A stretch of 11,388 bases of DNA from Actinomycetota bacterium (GTDB taxonomy: Bacteria > Actinomycetota > Thermoleophilia > UBA2241), in assembly GCA_026392265.1 (NCBI GenBank), contig JAPLCL010000250.1, forward strand, positions 1 through 11,388, given 5' to 3'. Both the position numbers and the translations under genes were made by a program. Shown piece by piece: positions 1-5,890 of the stretch. How positions within the stretch are numbered: the first letter of the stretch is position 1; each line of letters opens with the position of its first letter. The notes beneath the pieces were generated by a model. The model worked only from the letters and a program-made list of their open reading frames with translations. It did no database searches and was not told the origin of the DNA.

Positions 1-672
1 AATCTCGCGGCTGTTTTCCTCGAGCAGCGGATTGGGCGCGTGGTTCGGGAAGGTGCCGTCTACCGCGAAGAACATCTCCACGCGCTCGATGGGAGTGTCG
101 TTGAACACCAGAGGGGCGAGCTTCCCGGCGACCCCGTTGGCGGCGTCCATGACCACACGGTACGGCCTGAATGACCCAGCGTCGACGAGTGCGTGGAGGT
201 GCGCGACGTAGGCGGGGTACAGGTCGACGCGCTCGTAGCCGGCGCCGGCGCTGCGCGCCGGCAGATCGACGAGCGCCTGACTGCGCTGCTTGAGCTCGGG
301 GATGCCCTGCTCGCCGCTGAGCGGCAGGGCTCCGGCGCCGACGAGCTTCATGCCGTTGTACTGCGGCGGGTTGTGCGAGGCGGTGACCATGACGCCGCCA
401 TCGAGGCCTCTCGAGGCGACGCCGAAGTACAGCATCTCCGTGGGGACAAGACCGAAGTCCACCGTGGAAGCGCCGGCCGCGGCGGCGCCGGCGGCGAACG
501 CTTCGAGCAGACCCGTGGACGACGGGCGCGGGTCCATGCCCGTGCCGAGGCGCGTCGCGCCGAGCTGCTGCGCCAGGGCGCAGCCGATGCGCTCGGCGGC
601 CTCTTCGTCCACCTCCTGCGGGTACAGCCCGCGGATGTCGTACGCCTTGAAGATATCGTCGGGGATCGTCAT
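1..672 (-). CDS. manB: Phosphomannomutase/phosphoglucomutase, N-terminal part (3' end beyond the window)
   Basis: Family function: interconverts hexose 6-phosphate and hexose 1-phosphate (mannose and/or glucose) in the cytoplasm, feeding GDP-mannose or UDP-glucose synthesis. The 224 visible codons start MTIPDDIFKAYDIRG, the classic N-terminus of the alpha-D-phosphohexomutase family. The phosphoserine loop TASHNP is present with Ser99 as the expected phosphoryl carrier. The visible end carries DGTFPNH followed by PNP, the segment just before the metal-binding loop, which lies off the left edge. Roughly half of a normal protein of about 450 residues is seen. The ATG overlaps the stop of the upstream nucleotidyltransferase by one base (TGATG). 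A GGGAGGA ribosome site sits 3 bases before it, so translation is probably coupled. The neighbouring nucleotidyltransferase and UDP-glucose dehydrogenase fit a sugar-nucleotide operon. Mannose versus glucose preference cannot be read from the sequence; bifunctional enzymes are common. The family call is very secure. Confidence 0.95.
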   Translation of the reverse strand, partial: MTIPDDIFKAYDIRGLYPQEVDEEAAERIGCALAQQLGATRLGTGMDPRPSSTGLLEAFAAGAAAAGASTVDFGLVPTEMLYFGVASRGLDGGVMVTASHNPPQYNGMKLVGAGALPLSGEQGIPELKQRSQALVDLPARSAGAGYERVDLYPAYVAHLHALVDAGSFRPYRVVMDAANGVAGKLAPLVFNDTPIERVEMFFAVDGTFPNHAPNPLLEENSREI

Positions 673-1829
673 CAGTCCTCCCTGCCGCGGAGCTGCTCGT
701 GGAACTGGATGGAATTGTCGGGAAGCATGGTGTCCGGATACAGACAGATGCCGCCGACGAGGCGGTTGCCCGCGCCGACCCGGCAGCCTTCGCCGATCAC
801 CGCGCTGTGCAGCTGCGTGCCCGCGCCGACGCTGCTCCGGCGCACGACGATGCTGCGCTCGACCTGGGCTTGCGCGCCGATGACGACGCCGGCCTGGATC
901 ACCGACTCGAGGATCGTCGCCCCTTCCGCGACCACCGCCCCGGCGCCGAGCACGGCCAGAGGGCCGACCCGGGCGCCGGCCTCCACGCGTGCGTTCTCGC
1001 CGATATAGCAGGGCGGCACGACGCGCGCCCTGGCGTCGATGTCGGCCGACGCGGCGATGTACAGGTACTGCTCGCCCAGCATGTCGCCCACCGCCGTATC
1101 GACGGTGCGCTCGAGGATGTCGAAGTGGGCCTGCAGATAGCTCTCGGGCGTGCCGATATCGCGCCAGTAGCCTCTATCGACGTACCCGTACAACGACCCC
1201 GCTTGGGCGAGGCGCGGAAACACCCCGCGCTCGATGCTGAACAGGCGCCCGCGCGGGATCATCTCGAGCACCTCGTGCTCCAGCACATACACGCCCGCGT
1301 TGATGAGCGCGGTGCCCTGCCACTCGCCCGGTTTCTCCAGGTAGCTGGCGACGCTGCCGTCCTCGCGCAACTCAACGAGGCCGTATCGCCTGGGGTCCTC
1401 GACCGGGGTCAGGAAGATCGTGCCCATGCCGCCCTTGCCGGCGTGCAGCGTCGCCAGCGCCGTGAGGTCGACGTCGCTCAGCACGTCTCCGTTGAACACG
1501 TAGAAGCTGCCGTCGTCGAGCTTGTCGGCGCAGTTCGCGACGGCTCCGGCCGTACCCAGCGGTTCTGACTCGACGGCGTAGTCGACGTGCAGGCCGTAGC
1601 CGGCGCCGTCGCCGATTTCGGCCTCGATGGCCGCCGCGAGGAAACCCGTAGAGAAGATGGCGCGCTCCACGCCGTGTCGCGCGAGATCGTCGAGGATGTA
1701 GGCGACGAAGGGGCGTTCGACGACCGGGGCCACGGGCTTCGGCACCCTCGACGTGACGGGGCGCAGGCGCGTGCCCTCGCCACCGACGAGGATGATGGCT
1801 TGTGTGGGGATGCGGCGACCCGTGTTCAT
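672..1829 (-). CDS. Sugar-1-phosphate nucleotidyltransferase with left-handed beta-helix tail, probably mannose-1-phosphate guanylyltransferase
   Basis: A 385-residue enzyme that would activate a sugar 1-phosphate with an NTP, releasing pyrophosphate. The GT-A domain (residues about 9-240) shows the signature GGEGTRLRPVT at 16-26, PKP at 30-32, GTAGA at 92-96, NGDV at 113-116, EKP at 165-167, NAGVY at 177-181 and YWRDIGTP at 221-228. From about residue 260 come hexapeptide-like turns (YIGENARVEAGARVG and similar) of a left-handed beta-helix. This two-domain form matches eukaryotic-type GDP-mannose pyrophosphorylases. The mutase gene next door favours GDP-mannose as product, but a glucose-1-phosphate thymidylyl- or uridylyltransferase cannot be excluded. 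The frame is open upstream to 1946, but that extension lies inside the dehydrogenase gene and is low in motif content. The ATG at 1829, 9 residues before AIILVGG, gives the usual family N-terminus. It lies 13 bases after the ugd stop and has no clear ribosome site, so coupling to ugd translation is likely. Confidence 0.9.
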   Translation of the reverse strand: MNTGRRIPTQAIILVGGEGTRLRPVTSRVPKPVAPVVERPFVAYILDDLARHGVERAIFSTGFLAAAIEAEIGDGAGYGLHVDYAVESEPLGTAGAVANCADKLDDGSFYVFNGDVLSDVDLTALATLHAGKGGMGTIFLTPVEDPRRYGLVELREDGSVASYLEKPGEWQGTALINAGVYVLEHEVLEMIPRGRLFSIERGVFPRLAQAGSLYGYVDRGYWRDIGTPESYLQAHFDILERTVDTAVGDMLGEQYLYIAASADIDARARVVPPCYIGENARVEAGARVGPLAVLGAGAVVAEGATILESVIQAGVVIGAQAQVERSIVVRRSSVGAGTQLHSAVIGEGCRVGAGNRLVGGICLYPDTMLPDNSIQFHEQLRGRED

Positions 1830-1842
1830 GGATGGGCGGCGG

Positions 1843-3159
1843 TCAGGCGCCGGCGAGCGCCGACCCGGGGTCGCCGAGGCCGATACCCTCGTACTCCAGG
1901 CCGGCCGCCGCCGCCACGGCGGGGTCGATGAAGTTGCGCCCGTCAACGAGCAGCGGCCGTCTCATGACGGCGGCCGCGGCGGCCCAGTCGAGGCGCGCGA
2001 ACTCCGGCCACTCGGTGACCAGCACGGCTGCGTCGGCGTTCTCCAGCGCCTGCAGAGGCTCGTCGGTGATGACGACGCCGGGGAACAAGGGATGAGCGCC
2101 GGCGTCGAGCATCGGGTCGTAGGCGCGCACGGTGGCGCCCTCATGGATGAGACGCCCCGCGAGGACGATCGAAGCCGCCTCGCGGAGATCGTCGGTGTGC
2201 GGCTTGAAGGTAAGGCCGAGCAGAGCCACCGTCTTGCCGCGAAGCTTGCCGAGCCGACCGGTGAGCTTGCCGAGGACGCGGCGTTTCTGCAGGGCGTTGA
2301 CCTCGATCACGGCATTGAGCAGCTGGAAATGGTAGCCGCTGTTGCCGGCGAGCTGCTTGAGCGCCTGCACGTCCTTGGGGAAGCAGGAGCCGCCGTAGCC
2401 GATGCCGGCCTGCAAAAAATGCGGCCCGATGCGGTGATCGAGACCCATGCCATGAGCCACGGTGCGCACGTCGGCGCCCACCTGTTCGCACACGTTGGCG
2501 ATCTCATTGATGAACGAGATCTTCGTGGCGAGGAAGGCGTTGGAGGCGTACTTGACCATCTCCGCGGTGGGCACGGTGGTGCGCACGATGTCGGTGTCGA
2601 TGCCACGATACAGAGCCTCGACCTGGTCGCCGTCCTCCTTGCGGGAGGCCCCGATGACGATACGGTCCGGTTCCAGAAAATCCTGAATCGCGGCACCCTC
2701 GCGAAGGAACTCGGGGTTGGATGCATAGGCGATGCCGGTGGCTCCGAGCGCTTCGAGGTCGGCCACCACCTTCTCGCCGGTGCCGACCGGCACGGTGCTC
2801 TTCATGACGAGGAGCCGCGCGCCGCCGCGCGCCGCGATCTCACGGGTCGCGTGCTGCACGCGCGAGAGATCGGCGTCGCCCGACGGCGACGGCGGCGTGT
2901 CGACGGCGATGAAGAGGATGCGGCAGGCGTCGAGCAACTCGTCGTAGGAGGTCGTGAAGGTCAGCCGCGAGGCGTTGTCGTCGATGAGCTTGTCGAGGCC
3001 GGGCTCGTAGATGGGCACGTCGCCCTTCTGAAGGCGCTCGATCTTCGCCGCGTCGACGTCCATGCACACCATGTGATGGCCGAGGTGCGCGAAGCAGACC
3101 GCCGAGACGAGCCCGACGTAGCCTGTACCGACAACGCCGATCGGGGCGGCGGGATCCAT
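1843..3159 (-). CDS. ugd: UDP-glucose 6-dehydrogenase
   Basis: Oxidises UDP-glucose to UDP-glucuronate with two NAD+, supplying acidic sugar for surface polysaccharide. The 438 residues match the usual family length. The N-terminal Rossmann domain begins IGVVGTGYVGLV (dinucleotide loop GTGYVG, residues 11-16). The central domain has MVKYASNAFLATKISFINE (201-219), with the conserved Lys and Asn residues. The catalytic loop is GYGGSCFPKD with Cys259 as the nucleophile. The C-terminal UDP-binding domain includes GLTFKPHTDDLREA, with the family's FKPxTDDxR motif. The start is set by a strong GGAGGTG ribosome site 8 bases upstream. It follows the polymerase/ligase gene after 117 bases and leads into the nucleotidyltransferase. 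UDP-mannuronate or UDP-GlcNAc dehydrogenases are relatives, but the overall sequence is the Ugd/TuaD type. All key residues are intact. Confidence 0.96.
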   Translation of the reverse strand: MDPAAPIGVVGTGYVGLVSAVCFAHLGHHMVCMDVDAAKIERLQKGDVPIYEPGLDKLIDDNASRLTFTTSYDELLDACRILFIAVDTPPSPSGDADLSRVQHATREIAARGGARLLVMKSTVPVGTGEKVVADLEALGATGIAYASNPEFLREGAAIQDFLEPDRIVIGASRKEDGDQVEALYRGIDTDIVRTTVPTAEMVKYASNAFLATKISFINEIANVCEQVGADVRTVAHGMGLDHRIGPHFLQAGIGYGGSCFPKDVQALKQLAGNSGYHFQLLNAVIEVNALQKRRVLGKLTGRLGKLRGKTVALLGLTFKPHTDDLREAASIVLAGRLIHEGATVRAYDPMLDAGAHPLFPGVVITDEPLQALENADAAVLVTEWPEFARLDWAAAAAVMRRPLLVDGRNFIDPAVAAAAGLEYEGIGLGDPGSALAGA

Positions 3160-3276
3160 GGTGGGGGCACCTCCGTGTAGCTTCCGGGAGCGCGAACATC
3201 CGGCGGAAGTCTACCATAGGGGTCCGCCGCGGCTCGGGCACCGCGACTCGGCGCGCGCGGCGCCCAGCCGCCGCGG
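3160..3276 (-). promoter_or_regulatory. Intergenic region before ugd with possible weak promoter
   Basis: This 117-base gap between the ligase stop and ugd is the only sizeable break in the left gene set. On the minus strand it contains TAGACT (3213-3208), which fits the TAnnnT pattern of a -10 box and would give a 5' leader of about 40 bases ending in the ugd ribosome site. I see no convincing -35 box. No hairpin with a T-run is visible after the ligase gene, so read-through from upstream is also possible. A motif CCGCCGCGG occurs twice (near 3226 and 3270), probably just GC-rich sequence. Confidence 0.3.
3168..3174 (-). promoter_or_regulatory. Strong ribosome binding site of ugd
   Basis: GGAGGTG on the minus strand, a near-perfect match to the 16S rRNA 3' end, with 8 bases to the ATG at 3159. 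It fixes the ugd start and contrasts with the weak or absent sites of the two downstream nucleotide-sugar genes' neighbours, suggesting independent translation initiation of ugd. Confidence 0.85.
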
Positions 3277-5340
3277 TCAGCGCCCGGTCGCCAGCTCCAG
3301 CTCGAAGCGACTGGCGTCGTCGAGAGGATTCAGCGCCAGGGCACGCCGCAGGGCGGCAATGGCGGCCTGTTTGCGACCGAACGCCTGCAGCAAAAGGACG
3401 CCCTGGTGGTAGAACACCTGATAGTTGTCGGGTTGCAGCCGCGCCGCCTTCTGGAGCACCGCCAGCGCCTCGCCGTTGCGCCCCTGCTGCTGCAGCACCA
3501 GCGACTCGGTGATCAGGGGGCCGACGGCGAGCGGGTCGAGGCGCGCGGCGCGGCGCGCGTGGCTCAGGGCGACGGCGGTGTCTCCGTCGCCGGCGGCGGC
3601 GAGCGCTGCGCTCGCATCCCTCGCCGCGAGGTACGGCACCAGCCAGCTCGCGGCGAGGAGCACGAGCGCTACCGCGGCCACGGTCCGCGCCGGCCACGCG
3701 GCGATGCGCCGCCGCCGAGCCGGCTTCGGTAGCGTAACTTCAGCCGGCGCCTCCTCAGGCACCGCCATCGCACTCTCGGGCGCCGCGTCCACGGGGGACC
3801 GTCGCCGGTCGGCGGCCCTGGTCGCGAGGTACGACGAGCAGGCGGCGGCAAACAGAAAGAAGACCATGCCGATCGCCGCCATGTCCCAGTCCCAGTCCCA
3901 GGAGATGTGCACCACGAAGGCCACAATGCCCGCCTGAAGCGCCACAAGAAGGGGGCGCAACGGGTCTCGCCGGTCGGCGAAGGGATTGCGCACGGCGGCG
4001 GCGATGAACATGACCATGGCGGCCGTGAAGAGCCCAAACCCGACCACACCCAGCTCGCTGAGAACGTTGAACCACTGGCTGTGGGCGTTCTTGACGACGT
4101 GCCCGTCTTCGCGAAAGCGGTGGTCGGTGAAGACAAAGGTGCCGGCGCCGGTGCCACGTAACCGGTGGGAGCGCGACTGCTCGAGAGCCTCGCGCCAGAG
4201 AGGCGGCCGGCCGGTGTTGAGGGAGATGAGCCGCCCGGTCCCTTCGCCGCTGTCGGTCATGTCAGTGCCCAAGATGAAGGTCTGCACGCGGTCTCTGACC
4301 CAGGCCGAGCCGCCGCGGCTCTCCACGAAGCGCCATGAGCCGCCGCCGCCGCCGGCCACCAGGACCAGCACTACCGCGGCTCCCGCGGCGACGCGTAGCC
4401 AGCGCGGCCACGGCACGGCGCGCTGCACAAGGATGATCACGGCCTGCGTCCCCATGGCGACGAGCAGCGCCGCCACAGACCAGCGCAGCAGGGTGTGGCC
4501 CTGGAGTGTACGCAGTGCGTCGTCTGAGGTCGCGGTGAAGAGGGTGCCGAGGCCGCGCACACGCCACAGCACAGCGGCCACGGGAGCCGCGACGGCCACC
4601 AGGGTTGCGAAACTGGCGAGGCGCGTAGTGGTGAAGCCGAAGTAAAGCACCAGCGTCACGGCGAGCACGACCCAGCCGCCGCGAGACAAGGTGAAGAAGA
4701 AGGCGAAGCTGAGCGGCACCGCAGCGGCGGCGGCCAGTACCCTCCAGGCGGGGTGAGCCGTGCGGTCGCCGCCAAGAGCCAGCGCGACAACCAGCCCCAT
4801 CACCATCATCAAAGCGAGGACGTTCCAGTAGCCCACAGGGCTGTCAAGACGCGCGTACCTGTGCGCGTGCGTCACGACTTCGGGGGCCACCTTGCCGAGA
4901 AAAGCGTATACACCGACGGCAACGGCGACAGCCATGAAGCCGTAGCCCGCGGTGCGCAGTTGGAGGCCACGGACCGGCGTCAGGCCGAGCACCGCCGCCA
5001 CCGCAAGATAGAGGGCGGCGAGGTCAAAGGCGATCCAGCTCAGGTCGGGGCCGAACGACCACGAGACCGAGAGGCCCGCCCAGACCACGAAGAGGCCGAA
5101 CACGGCGAGGCTGGCCAGGTAGAGCAACGAGGGCCGCGAGCGGCGCCGCAGGCACCAGACCCAGACCGCAGCCAGAAGGAGGTAGACGACCGCCAGCGGC
5201 GCGCTGCGCGTGAAGATGTAGCCGCCCGAGAGGAAGCTGAGAAGACCCGCGCAGATGAGCGTGATCGCGAACGGCGCAGCGTCGCTCAGCCGGCCCGGCG
5301 CTCGGTGCGCAACGCGCGCGGTGTTTAGCCCAGCCTCCAT
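3277..5340 (-). CDS. O-antigen ligase/polymerase-like (Wzy_C family) membrane protein with C-terminal TPR repeats
   Basis: A 687-residue polytopic membrane protein of the O-antigen ligase / Wzy polymerase superfamily, expected to polymerise or transfer lipid-linked glycan outside the membrane. There are about a dozen hydrophobic segments between residues 20 and 505. Family-like landmarks are RLDSPVGYWNVLAL (164-177), TLSRGGW (217-223), the long extracytoplasmic loop 330-420 containing WREALEQSR and GTGAGTF, and the Wzy_C motif HSQWFNVLSELGVVG (420-434). After a basic, Ala/Pro-rich linker (510-550) and one more membrane segment (552-571), residues about 574-675 form three tetratricopeptide-like helical pairs (ALSHARRAARLDPL; ALAVLQKAARLQPD; AIAALRRALALNPL). 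The frame is open to 5412, but the -10-like TATAAT at 5353-5348 overlaps the upstream ATG (5349), so I start at 5340; the mRNA would be leaderless. Polymerase versus ligase, and the glycan used, are unknown. Downstream genes make nucleotide sugars. Confidence 0.88.
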   Translation of the reverse strand: MEAGLNTARVAHRAPGRLSDAAPFAITLICAGLLSFLSGGYIFTRSAPLAVVYLLLAAVWVWCLRRRSRPSLLYLASLAVFGLFVVWAGLSVSWSFGPDLSWIAFDLAALYLAVAAVLGLTPVRGLQLRTAGYGFMAVAVAVGVYAFLGKVAPEVVTHAHRYARLDSPVGYWNVLALMMVMGLVVALALGGDRTAHPAWRVLAAAAAVPLSFAFFFTLSRGGWVVLAVTLVLYFGFTTTRLASFATLVAVAAPVAAVLWRVRGLGTLFTATSDDALRTLQGHTLLRWSVAALLVAMGTQAVIILVQRAVPWPRWLRVAAGAAVVLVLVAGGGGGSWRFVESRGGSAWVRDRVQTFILGTDMTDSGEGTGRLISLNTGRPPLWREALEQSRSHRLRGTGAGTFVFTDHRFREDGHVVKNAHSQWFNVLSELGVVGFGLFTAAMVMFIAAAVRNPFADRRDPLRPLLVALQAGIVAFVVHISWDWDWDMAAIGMVFFLFAAACSSYLATRAADRRRSPVDAAPESAMAVPEEAPAEVTLPKPARRRRIAAWPARTVAAVALVLLAASWLVPYLAARDASAALAAAGDGDTAVALSHARRAARLDPLAVGPLITESLVLQQQGRNGEALAVLQKAARLQPDNYQVFYHQGVLLLQAFGRKQAAIAALRRALALNPLDDASRFELELATGR

Positions 5341-5347
5341 CGACGGC

Positions 5348-5353
5348 ATTATA
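5348..5353 (-). promoter_or_regulatory. -10 box (TATAAT), probable leaderless promoter of the Wzy_C-TPR gene
   Basis: A perfect TATAAT on the minus strand, in otherwise GC-rich DNA, ends 7 bases before the ATG at 5340. Transcription would therefore begin at or one base before the start codon. There is no Shine-Dalgarno sequence upstream of this ATG, which agrees with a leaderless message. No good -35 hexamer is present at 16-18 bases; TTGCCA occurs but only 13 bases upstream. Confidence 0.6.
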
Positions 5354-5383
5354 CTGGCAGTGTCTATGGCAATAGTCGCAGGC

Positions 5384-5393
5384 TTGTGATAAA
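5384..5393 (+). promoter_or_regulatory. Possible promoter (extended -10) of the LAFTG protein gene
   Basis: Within the 110-base divergent region, TTGTGATAAA contains TGT followed by GATAAA, resembling an extended -10 element (TGn plus a 4-of-6 match). It would give a 5' leader of about 50 bases before the ATG at 5451. The -35 position (TATGGC) is poor. This is a weak call made mainly because the gene must have a promoter here. Confidence 0.25.
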
Positions 5394-5439
5394 AGCGGGC
5401 CAGAGAACACACCAGAGAATAACCGCAAGTGCTGTGAGG

Positions 5440-5445
5440 GGGGTG
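5440..5445 (+). promoter_or_regulatory. Ribosome binding site of the LAFTG protein gene
   Basis: GGGGTG within a run of purines (AGGGGGGTGA), 5 bases before the ATG at 5451. A good site that decides the start and places it right at the signal peptide's MKTK. Confidence 0.7.
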
Positions 5446-5450
5446 AAGAT

Positions 5451-5822
5451 ATGAAGACCAAGCTCATGGGTGCCATCGCGATCGCCGTGCTGCTCCTGCT
5501 CGTGTTCGCCGTGGTCGCTCAGGCTAATATCCAGCAGTCGACGATCAACGCGATCATCAAGGACGCCGAAGACGGCCTCATCGCTGGAAACTGGACAGCC
5601 GCTGAGATCCGCGCGACTTTGCAGTACGTGGAGACTAGTCCGACCGACCAGGAGGTCCGCTCGGACACCCAAGGTGTACTCGAGGACTACCTGGCGAGTC
5701 TGCAGGGTCCCGGAGAGCAGGGCGGACAGCTCGCCTTCACCGGTGGCGAGATCATCTTGATCCTCGGCGCCGGCGCCGGCCTGATCGGCAGCGGTGCGCT
5801 TCTGCGCCGCCGCCGCACCTAG
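5451..5822 (+). CDS. Small exported protein with LAFTG sortase signal (class E type)
   Basis: A 123-residue protein of unknown function, likely wall-anchored. Residues 1-25 are a signal peptide: MKTK, a hydrophobic core (about 7-22), and an AQA cleavage site before Asn26. The C-terminus is a textbook cell-wall sorting signal: LAFTG (94-98), a hydrophobic stretch (about 101-118), and a final RRRR. LAXTG is the motif associated with class E sortases of actinobacteria; the enzyme would cut between Thr97 and Gly98 and attach the protein to peptidoglycan. The mature part, about 72 residues, is acidic (about 11 Asp/Glu against 3 Lys/Arg). It contains NAIIKDAEDGLIAGNWTAAE and a second helical-looking stretch, VLEDYLASL, then a short Gly-rich stalk. 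I recognise no domain. It is the only plus-strand gene here, transcribed away from the Wzy_C gene and closed by a strong terminator. No sortase gene is in the window. Confidence 0.88.
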   Translation: MKTKLMGAIAIAVLLLLVFAVVAQANIQQSTINAIIKDAEDGLIAGNWTAAEIRATLQYVETSPTDQEVRSDTQGVLEDYLASLQGPGEQGGQLAFTGGEIILILGAGAGLIGSGALLRRRRT

Positions 5823-5854
5823 CTCGACGCCCACATCATCTGCACACGTTCGAC

Positions 5855-5890
5855 AGAGCGCCTCCCCGAGGGGAGGCGCTCTTTCTATCT
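5855..5890 (+). terminator. Rho-independent terminator after the LAFTG protein gene
   Basis: A perfect 12-bp GC-rich stem (AGAGCGCCTCCC pairing with GGGAGGCGCTCT) closed by a CGAG tetraloop, followed by TTCTATCT as a T-rich tail. It lies 33 bases after the stop codon. The minus-strand LCP-like gene stops at 5885, inside the tail, so the hairpin also lies directly after that convergent gene. On that strand there is no T-run, so it would be a weaker stop or an mRNA 3' end cap. Confidence 0.9.

Noticed and set aside
1830..1946. N-terminal extension of the nucleotidyltransferase to 1946
   Set aside because: It overlaps the end of ugd, is Ser/Arg/Pro-rich, and precedes the family's normal N-terminus.
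1753..3180. Plus-strand open frame of 475 codons opposite ugd
   Set aside because: It is antisense to an intact, motif-rich ugd. Its translation is rich in His, Asp, Gly and Arg with no recognisable domain, as expected from the complement of GC-rich codons.
3181..3207. Imperfect hairpin TTCCG...CGGAA before ugd as a terminator or riboswitch
   Set aside because: Only about five outer base pairs match, no T-run follows, and no riboswitch-like consensus is visible.
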